Origin: Hyphomicrobiales bacterium
Lineage (GTDB): Bacteria; Pseudomonadota; Alphaproteobacteria; Rhizobiales; Beijerinckiaceae
Assembly (NCBI GenBank): GCA_015655535.1
Contig: JAATEW010000305.1
Span: 1-27,175 of the forward strand
Direction: 5' to 3'
DNA: 27,175 bases
Part shown: one piece after another, positions 7,309 to 13,618 of the stretch
Layout of the letters: each line of letters opens with the position of its first letter
Position numbering within the stretch: position 1 is the stretch's first letter
Made by a program: the position numbers and the translations under genes
Notes under the pieces: model-generated
What the model was told of the DNA's origin: nothing
What the model saw: only the letters and a program-made list of their open reading frames with translations
Database searches by the model: none

Positions 7309-7694
7309 TCTTCGCCGTAAGCGCTCGGCTAAATCGACGCATGTTCCAATATAGCAGAGGTATGCGGATAAAGCTGAGACGTGGCGCGACGCGCGATCGC
7401 GGGACGCCTTGTAAAGGCGGCCCGCGCTCTCAACCTGCATTAGCCCCCAGGATCAGCCGAATGATCATTTCGATTTTCAATTCGGAAAAACGATCTGGCA
7501 TGCCTTAACCATGACGCCCGCCCCGTTTACCAAGATTAAGCATTCCGATTTTTTTGATTGGTAAAAAAAGTCTTAACACCCCATCTTCATCTTTAGGCAA
7601 CGGGACATGACCGTTACATTCCAGCGTTATGTGGCTCGTTGCGGAGCCGCCATTCGTCCATGGCGGCAATAGGGAAAGCGTGAGGCTACACCTA
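7309..7694. other. 386-base intergenic region and leader upstream of the rpfF-like gene
   Basis: No gene is supported here. It contains a hairpin at 7401-7423: GGG-a-CGCCTT, loop GTA, AAGGCG-g-CCC, with no T run. TTAACCAT at 7505-7512 resembles the half-site reported for the alphaproteobacterial regulator CtrA. An A/T-rich stretch at about 7545-7580 is the most likely promoter area for the gene at 7695. A perfect inverted repeat at 7646-7667 is listed separately. Promoter elements could not be placed with confidence. Confidence 0.5.
7646..7667. promoter_or_regulatory. Perfect inverted repeat in the leader of the rpfF-like gene
   Basis: GCCGCCAT (7646-7653) and ATGGCGGC (7660-7667) form an exact 8-bp inverted repeat with a 6-base spacer, TCGTCC. 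It ends 14 bases before the GAGG ribosome-binding site of the gene starting at 7695. It could act as a regulator-binding site in DNA or as a hairpin in the mRNA leader. Its place inside the alternative N-terminal extension from 7629 also argues that this extension is not coding. Confidence 0.55.
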
Positions 7695-8717
7695 ATGCGC
7701 GTTCTTGCCACTGAGTCCAATGCCCTCGATGCCCGGCGCCAAGCCGACGAAAGTTCACTGCTCGATAGAGCCCAACGCGCCACGGATACGCTCCGGCATC
7801 TGAGTGAAGCCGCATCGCCGCCGTTGGATTTGCCATTTCTGTCACGGACCTATTCCGAAATCGAAGTGACGCTCAATCCGAATGAAAAGTCGCTTTGGGC
7901 CTTCTGCCGTCCGCAAGGACCGGCCAATGTGACCTCAGCTTTGCTGAGAGATTTGAACGACGTCAATCTGGGGCTCCGCAAACTCTTTGCGGCCCGAAAG
8001 GCCGGCGAAGAGCAGCCGATCCTCTTCTACGTGTCCGGCTCGAATGTGCCTGGGATCTGCAACCTCGGCGGCCACCTCGGCTTCTTCGTCGACAAGATCC
8101 GTCACCGCGACCGCGATGCCTTGCTCGACTACGCTTATGCCTGCATCGAGGTCATATATAATAACGCCTATGGCTTCGATCTTCCCATCGTCACGATCGG
8201 CCTGATCGAAGGCGACGCCCTGGGCGGCGGGCTCGAATGCGCCTTAAGCCTCAACGTGCTCATCGCCGAACGCGGCGCGAAATTGGGTTTCCCGGAGGTT
8301 CTCTTCAATTCCTTCCCGGGGATGGGTGCCTTTAGTTTTCTCTCCCGCAAACTCGATCCGGCGCGCGCCAAGAAAGTCATCATGAGCGGGCGCATTTATA
8401 GCTCCGAAGAATTTTATGAAATGGGCTTGATCGACGTTCTTGCCAATAAGGGCGAGGCGCGGGACGTCGCCCGTAAATTCATGCACGACAATAAACGGCG
8501 CCATTCGATGCTTTACGCGACGAACAAGGCGCAGAATAAAGTAACGATGCTGAATAAGACGGAACTGCGCGAAGTGACCGAAATCTGGGTCGACGCCGTA
8601 CTGAACGTCGACAATCTGGATTTGCGGCGCATGGAGGCATTGGCCTCCCTGCAAAATCGGCGCATGGGCTATCCGGCCGCGCCTATCTTTCCCGCTTCGG
8701 TCGGCCAAGCGCCCTGA
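7695..8717 (+). CDS. rpfF: RpfF-like DSF synthase (enoyl-CoA hydratase/thioesterase of the crotonase superfamily)
   Basis: A 340-residue crotonase-fold enzyme. The start at 7695 has GAGG at 7682-7685; an in-frame ATG at 7629 lacks a ribosome-binding site. The central part follows Xanthomonas RpfF closely: GDALGGGLECALSLNVLIAE and FPEVLFNSFPGMGAFSF against RpfF GNALGGGFEAALSCHTIIAE and LPEVLFDLFPGMGAYSF. The two catalytic glutamates of RpfF (Glu141, Glu161) correspond to Glu181 and Glu201 here, with the same spacing of 20. RpfF makes cis-2-unsaturated fatty acid signals (DSF) from acyl-ACP by dehydration and thioester hydrolysis; the same reaction is inferred here. About 50 extra N-terminal residues precede the fold compared with the 289-residue Xanthomonas protein. 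The gene converges on an RpfC-like kinase gene, as in Xanthomonas, which supports the call. The chain length of the product is unknown. Confidence 0.88.
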   Translation: MRVLATESNALDARRQADESSLLDRAQRATDTLRHLSEAASPPLDLPFLSRTYSEIEVTLNPNEKSLWAFCRPQGPANVTSALLRDLNDVNLGLRKLFAARKAGEEQPILFYVSGSNVPGICNLGGHLGFFVDKIRHRDRDALLDYAYACIEVIYNNAYGFDLPIVTIGLIEGDALGGGLECALSLNVLIAERGAKLGFPEVLFNSFPGMGAFSFLSRKLDPARAKKVIMSGRIYSSEEFYEMGLIDVLANKGEARDVARKFMHDNKRRHSMLYATNKAQNKVTMLNKTELREVTEIWVDAVLNVDNLDLRRMEALASLQNRRMGYPAAPIFPASVGQAP

Positions 8718-8726
8718 TCTGCGAGG

Positions 8727-8747
8727 AGGCCGGATCCTATCCGGCCT
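8727..8747. terminator. Bidirectional terminator hairpin between rpfF-like and rpfC-like genes
   Basis: AGGCCGGAT (8727-8735), loop CCT, ATCCGGCCT (8739-8747): a perfect 9-bp GC-rich stem that fills nearly all of the 30-base gap between the two convergent stop codons. There is no long T run on either side, so termination may be weak or factor-aided, but position and symmetry suit both transcripts. Confidence 0.7.
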
Positions 8748-11327
8748 TCAGAACTCGTCCTCGTAAAGATCAAACGCCCCTCTCGCCTTGACGAATTCCG
8801 CTTCGAGCTCTTTCATGTGCTCTTCGCCATGCAAAGCGAGCTCGTAAGGGTCGATCTCGCGCCAGGAGAGGCAGAGATTATAAATGGCTTTGGCGCCCAC
8901 ATTGGCCGAACAGCTCCGCAAGGCGTGAATGCGATCGTGGAAGGCCGGCAGGTTTTCTTCGGCGACGGCATGGCTCAATTCGCGCAGCATCCGCGCGGCA
9001 TCGCTGACATATTGATCGAGAAGCTCGGCAACGAAATCCTTGCCTCCAAGTTTTTGCAAATAAGCCAAGGTGTCGGGATCGATAGCAAGATCATCACTTA
9101 GTGTCTTAAGCTCCGCCGGCACGCGCCGCTCTTCCGGTCCGACCACGGGCTTTGACAAAGGCGCCTGCGGTTCATCCGTCTCGCTTCCGGCAAATTTATT
9201 CAGCACCTGCAGCAGAAGATCCGGCTCGACCGGCTTCATCAGGCATTCGTCCATGCCGGCTTCGGCGCAGCGTATCTTTGCTTCGGCGGTGGCATCCGCC
9301 GTGAGCGCAATGATCGGCAGATGCGGCCGGTCCGTTGCGACGAAGCGGTAAAGCTTGGTCATCTCGATGCCGTTCAGCACCGGCATATTGATGTCGATCA
9401 GCGCGATGTCGAAACGATTGTCGATCATGGCTTCAAGAGCCAATTCGCCATTTTCGGCGAGATGAACGCTATGTCCGGCGCGTTCGAGGATTTTGGCGAT
9501 CACCTTTTGATTGGTCTTATTGTCTTCCGCGACAAGGACATGCAAAGGCCGGTAGGACACGGGCGGCTCGGCCGGCCGCGCCAAATTCTTGCGCTTGCTC
9601 CATGACACATGCTGCCACATGTTCATGATGGAGGCCGCATCGAGCGGCCGCGGCAGGACCGTCAGGAAAAGTTCGCGCGACGCGATATCGACCGACGCGT
9701 CCTCTTTCAACGCGATCAGCATGGGACCGCGGGCGGGATCGCTTCCGCGCAATTGGCCGGCAATCTCTTCCAAATGCGCGCCGAGTGCGCGCTGATCAAG
9801 AATGATGACGGGCCGGTGATGCACGCGCGCCCATTCCGGAGTCTGCATCGTCGCAAGCAGATCCGCGATCGTCGAGACCTGCTCGACCGTCGCGCCCTGC
9901 TGCTCGATGAACGGCCCGATCGCGCGATCCTCCGACAAGAGGAGCCATGGCTGCATTTGAGGCGGAAGCGCAAGCGGCTTCGTTATTCCGACAAGGCATT
10001 CGAATTCGAGCCAGAACGTGCTGCCCGCGCCGACACTGCTTTCGACGCCGACCTTGCCGCCCTTGGCTTCGACGAGCTGCTTGACGATGGCGAGGCCGAG
10101 ACCGCTGCCGCCGAACCGGTCGATGATCGTCTCATCCGCCTGTGTGAAACTCTCGAAGATCCGGGCCTGCGCCTCGGGTGCTATGCCTATGCCCGTATCG
10201 GAAACTTCGATGCGCAATTTGATCCGGCCCGGCGCCGTCTCGACCGCGTCGGCGAAAATCGTGACGTGACCGGCTTGCGTGAATTTCAAAGCATTGCCGG
10301 CGAGATTGACGAGGATCTGTTCGAGGCTCCGGGAATCGCTCGTGATGAATTGCGGCACCCGCGGCGTGATATGAAGGGTCAGCCAGAGTCCGCGCGCATT
10401 GGCTTGCACGGCCAGCATGTCGCGCGTACCGGCAAGCAAGGAGAAAAGGTCGACTTCTTCCTCCCTCTCCGCGACCTTCAAGACTTCTTTCTGAGAGAAG
10501 TCGAGAATGGACGTAATCAAGGCAAGCAAGGAGCGCCCGGCCGATGCGATGGTCCGCGACATATCCCCTTGTTCTTCGTCCTTGATCATATCGCTCAAAA
10601 GATCGCCCAGACCGATGATCGCATTGAGCGGCGTGCGCAGCTCATGGCTGACGCTCGCCAGAAACAGGCTTTTGGCGCGATTGGCTTCTTCCGCCTGCCG
10701 TTTGGCTTCCGACAATTTGCGGATCAGAACCGAAACATAGGCCGGCAGCACGAGCTGACCGATGATAAGGCCAATGGACATGGAAATATTGTCGCGCCAG
10801 AACGCGGTCGTGGTGACGACAACCGAAAAGGCAATGGCCGAGACCGCCGTGCTGATCGCAAGATAGGCCACTCCGAAGCGAAAGCCATTGCCGAAAATGA
10901 TCCAGAGATAGAGCGGATAGAACAGAGCTGTCGAGCTATCGCCCTCATGGATCAGGCGCGACAGCCAGCCGACGTCGATACAGATCGCAATGACCCGCCG
11001 CAGAGGCGAGACGTTGCGGTCGAGAAGAATCCAGCAGAAAATGGCGAGCGCGGAAAGCGCGTAGATCGCGAAGCTTAAAGCATGTTCGGCGAGCGTACGA
11101 TGCGCTTCCGCGTCGCCAAATCGGCTTGCGCCCAACAAATATAAAACGACGAAGGCGCAGAGCGCGAACCGGTTGAAGGCCGTCTCATGCTCCGAGTCCG
11201 GCCGCAGCGCCAGATGCCGGCGCATCCGCGCGATAAATCCCGATTTCGTCTCAAAACCGCCCGGCGGCGCGTGGCTCTGGTGCAAGCTCTTGTTGCTTTG
11301 GGTCGACCCAATATCCACCTTGGCCAT
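8748..11327 (-). CDS. rpfC: RpfC-like hybrid sensor histidine kinase (TM-HisKA-HATPase-degenerate REC-REC-Hpt)
   Basis: An 859-residue membrane kinase. ATG at 11327 is preferred (GAGG six bases upstream); a TTG at 11339 overlapping the previous stop is the alternative. The N-terminal segment has RPDSEHETAFNR, matching the RADSEHAQNLIR of Xanthomonas RpfC. Five to six membrane segments follow (about residues 54-203), including FGNGFRFGVAYL, like the RpfC sensor. Then come HisKA with His228 in ASVSHELRTPLN, HATPase with DTGIGIAPEA and FGGSGLGLAI, and a receiver-like stretch without acidic pocket (about 460-575). A full receiver follows with Asp645 in ALIDINMP and Lys698 (MKPVEPD), and last an Hpt domain with His801 in HALRSC. 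It should sense DSF and start a His-Asp-His-Asp relay to the regulator encoded just upstream. In Xanthomonas RpfC also binds RpfF to restrain synthesis; this is possible here. The second, degenerate receiver is an addition to the Xanthomonas plan. Confidence 0.88.
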   Translation of the reverse strand: MAKVDIGSTQSNKSLHQSHAPPGGFETKSGFIARMRRHLALRPDSEHETAFNRFALCAFVVLYLLGASRFGDAEAHRTLAEHALSFAIYALSALAIFCWILLDRNVSPLRRVIAICIDVGWLSRLIHEGDSSTALFYPLYLWIIFGNGFRFGVAYLAISTAVSAIAFSVVVTTTAFWRDNISMSIGLIIGQLVLPAYVSVLIRKLSEAKRQAEEANRAKSLFLASVSHELRTPLNAIIGLGDLLSDMIKDEEQGDMSRTIASAGRSLLALITSILDFSQKEVLKVAEREEEVDLFSLLAGTRDMLAVQANARGLWLTLHITPRVPQFITSDSRSLEQILVNLAGNALKFTQAGHVTIFADAVETAPGRIKLRIEVSDTGIGIAPEAQARIFESFTQADETIIDRFGGSGLGLAIVKQLVEAKGGKVGVESSVGAGSTFWLEFECLVGITKPLALPPQMQPWLLLSEDRAIGPFIEQQGATVEQVSTIADLLATMQTPEWARVHHRPVIILDQRALGAHLEEIAGQLRGSDPARGPMLIALKEDASVDIASRELFLTVLPRPLDAASIMNMWQHVSWSKRKNLARPAEPPVSYRPLHVLVAEDNKTNQKVIAKILERAGHSVHLAENGELALEAMIDNRFDIALIDINMPVLNGIEMTKLYRFVATDRPHLPIIALTADATAEAKIRCAEAGMDECLMKPVEPDLLLQVLNKFAGSETDEPQAPLSKPVVGPEERRVPAELKTLSDDLAIDPDTLAYLQKLGGKDFVAELLDQYVSDAARMLRELSHAVAEENLPAFHDRIHALRSCSANVGAKAIYNLCLSWREIDPYELALHGEEHMKELEAEFVKARGAFDLYEDEF

Positions 11328-11335
11328 GGGCGGCC

Positions 11336-13474
11336 TCAAGCGGAGCGAAGCGCGATCGGCGAACCGCCCCGGATCAAATCCGCGAAATCGGCGGCCGGCA
11401 TGGGTTTGCCGAAATAATATCCTTGAATTTCGTCGCAGCCCTCAGCGCGCAGACGAGCCAATTGATCGACGGTCTCGACGCCTTCGGCAACGACGGTGAC
11501 GTTGAGACTATGGCCGAGCGTGATGATGGCCCGAACGATCGCGGCATCGTTCACGTCATCCACCATGTTGCGGACGAAGCTTTGATCGATCTTGATCCGA
11601 TCGACGGGAAAGCGCTTCACATAGGCCAGAGACGAATAGACGGTTCCGAAATCGTCGATCGCTAGATGCACGCCGAGTTCGACGAGCTGGTGAAGATCCC
11701 GCTCGACCGCGCTCATATCCTGCATCATGATGCTCTCGGTCAATTCGAGATCGAGATATTGGCCCTCGAGTCCCGTCTCGGCCAGAACCTTGGCGACGAG
11801 CAGAGGCACGGTGCGCTTGCGGAATTGAACCGGTGACAGATTGACCGCGATCCGGATGCGCGAAAGACCGGCGTCGTGCCAGCCTTTAAGTTCGCGGCAG
11901 GCTTCGCGCAGAACCCATTCGTTGATCGGCAGGATGAGACCATTCTCTTCGGCCCGCGCCAGAAAGGCGCCCGGCGTCGCGATCCCTTTGCCGGGACGGT
12001 TCCAGCGCAAAAGCGCCTCCGCGCCGACGATCTGGCCTGATGCAAGATCGACCTGCGGCTGATAGTAGAGCATGAATTGATCTTCGGCCAAGGCACGACG
12101 CAACTCGGCATCGAGACCCGCCGCATATTTGGCCCGCGCCTGCAAATCCGCCGCGTAGAAACAAAAGGCGTTGCCGCCCTCGGCCTTGGCTTTGTACATG
12201 GCGAGATCGGCGTTGCGCAAAAGATCCTCGGCGTCGCTCCCGTCCGACGGATGCATGGCGATGCCGATGCTGGCGGCTGTGACGAGGCCGTCATGGTCCT
12301 GGCTTTTGAAACGCCCGACCGTCTCGAGGATACGGGTCGCGAAGACGGTCGCGTCTTCGCTCGAGGCGACGTCTCTCTGAAGAACCGCGAATTCGTCGCC
12401 GCCAAGCCGCGCGATCATATCCGCTTCGCGGATCGAATGGCGCAAATGTTTGGCGAGCGCCTTCAAAAACCGGTCGCCGGCCGTGTGTCCCAAAAGATCG
12501 TTGACGCGCTTGAATCCGTCGAGATCGATGAGATGCAGCGCAAAGAGTTGATCGCCGCGGCGCGACCGCGCGATCAGGCTGCGCAACCTTTCGCGCAGCA
12601 TCATACGGTTCGGCAAATCCGTCAAAGCGTCATGCTGCGCCGTATAGCGCAGATGGGCTTCGGTCTGCTTGCGGGCCGAAATGTCGAGCGAACTCGTCAG
12701 AACCCCGATGACCTTGTTATCGAGATCATGCAAAGGGGCCTTGGAGGTCAGAAAAACCCTCTTCACCGCCGCGTGATCGACGATCTCTTCCTCATAGGTC
12801 GGCATGGCCTTGCCGGTTTCAAACACCATGCGGTCGAGCGCGTAGGAATGCAACCAGGCGTCCTCTCCGAGCAAAACCGATCCCTGCTTGCCGATGACCG
12901 CGGCCGGATCGGCATCGAAGAACCGGGTTTCATAGGCGTTGACGAATAAAACGCTTCCGTCGTAGCCGACGGCCCGGATCATGATCGGCAAGGTGTCTAT
13001 GACCTGCGCCAGCCGCTCACTTGAATCGCGCAGCGAGCGTTCGCTGTCTTTCAATTCGCGCTCAAGCGTGTCGGCGCGTTGCGCAAGCAGAAGTTGATGC
13101 TTGCGCAGGTCGAGCAGATTGCGTGCGCGGGTGATAAATTCGTGGTGATCGACCGGCGACGTCAGAAAATCCGTCGCGCCCGCCTCAAGCGCCTGCAAGC
13201 GGGAGGAGCGCTCTTCGTAGACCGTGATGACGATGACCGGGACATTGTCCGAATTGTGGAAGGCGCGGAAACGCCGGATGAACTCCGCGGCATCCATCTG
13301 TGGCATTTTATAGTCGGTGATAATTAGGTAAGGCGTATTGTCCGAAAGCCAGCTTAGAGCTTCGACCGGATCGCCAAAGGTTTTGACAGTCACGTCCGGC
13401 GCAAGAGATTGGGCCAGCAAGCCGAAAATATTGCGATTGGTCGCACTGTCATCAATGATCACGACGAGAGACAT
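11336..13474 (-). CDS. Response regulator with REC-PAS-GGDEF-EAL domains (c-di-GMP output of the Rpf locus)
   Basis: A 712-residue cytoplasmic regulator. The start at 13474 begins directly with the receiver strand MSLVVIIDDS; upstream extension to 13672 is not homologous. Receiver residues 1-125 have Asp8/9 and the phospho-acceptor Asp54 (IITDYKMPQMD), but the usual Lys of the 'K-P' motif is Ser106 (DFLTSPVD). A short coiled stretch (130-155) leads to a PAS domain (about 152-270). GGDEF (358-362) is intact with an inhibitory RxxD site (READ, 349-352) five residues before it. The EAL domain is intact: Glu486-Ala-Leu, AVNLSPVQF, LELTES, Asp607-Asp608, KIDQSFV and AEGVET. Loop 6 reads DDFGTV rather than DDFGTG. 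Both diguanylate cyclase and phosphodiesterase activity are possible. The stop overlaps the kinase's alternative start, so regulator and kinase form one operon. It replaces the HD-GYP protein RpfG of Xanthomonas. Confidence 0.9.
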   Translation of the reverse strand: MSLVVIIDDSATNRNIFGLLAQSLAPDVTVKTFGDPVEALSWLSDNTPYLIITDYKMPQMDAAEFIRRFRAFHNSDNVPVIVITVYEERSSRLQALEAGATDFLTSPVDHHEFITRARNLLDLRKHQLLLAQRADTLERELKDSERSLRDSSERLAQVIDTLPIMIRAVGYDGSVLFVNAYETRFFDADPAAVIGKQGSVLLGEDAWLHSYALDRMVFETGKAMPTYEEEIVDHAAVKRVFLTSKAPLHDLDNKVIGVLTSSLDISARKQTEAHLRYTAQHDALTDLPNRMMLRERLRSLIARSRRGDQLFALHLIDLDGFKRVNDLLGHTAGDRFLKALAKHLRHSIREADMIARLGGDEFAVLQRDVASSEDATVFATRILETVGRFKSQDHDGLVTAASIGIAMHPSDGSDAEDLLRNADLAMYKAKAEGGNAFCFYAADLQARAKYAAGLDAELRRALAEDQFMLYYQPQVDLASGQIVGAEALLRWNRPGKGIATPGAFLARAEENGLILPINEWVLREACRELKGWHDAGLSRIRIAVNLSPVQFRKRTVPLLVAKVLAETGLEGQYLDLELTESIMMQDMSAVERDLHQLVELGVHLAIDDFGTVYSSLAYVKRFPVDRIKIDQSFVRNMVDDVNDAAIVRAIITLGHSLNVTVVAEGVETVDQLARLRAEGCDEIQGYYFGKPMPAADFADLIRGGSPIALRSA

Positions 13475-13618
13475 GAACGTTCCATTGCCACGATGGGAAA
13501 CGCTTTTCCGAACCCGGATCTCACCGGCATCCGGTATGCCGCGAGACGGAGGCATGTTGTGCGGGCACAATCGCTTAATTTCGTTAAGTAATTGCCTACG
13601 ATCCGAGTCGTAACGCCC
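13475..13618. promoter_or_regulatory. Divergent promoter region between the Rpf regulator and gamma-glutamyltransferase genes
   Basis: This 144-base gap separates two divergent genes and must hold both promoters. The only structure seen is CTTAA (13574-13578), TTTCG, TTAAG (13584-13588), a short perfect inverted repeat in the AT-rich part. I could not place -35/-10 boxes with confidence. Confidence 0.4.

Noticed and set aside
7305..7508. 67-codon open frame in the gap before the rpfF-like gene
   Set aside because: No ribosome-binding site, no family resemblance, and it spans a hairpin.
7505..7512. TTAACCAT as a CtrA site
   Set aside because: Only a half-site is present, without a partner TTAA seven bases away; too short to claim regulation.
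9609..11078. 489-codon open frame on the plus strand opposite the RpfC-like kinase
   Set aside because: Antisense shadow of a gene with complete kinase motifs.
13574..13588. CTTAA-N5-TTAAG as a CtrA box upstream of the Rpf operon
   Set aside because: CtrA boxes are TTAA-N7-TTAA; the spacer here is 5. Kept only as an inverted repeat.
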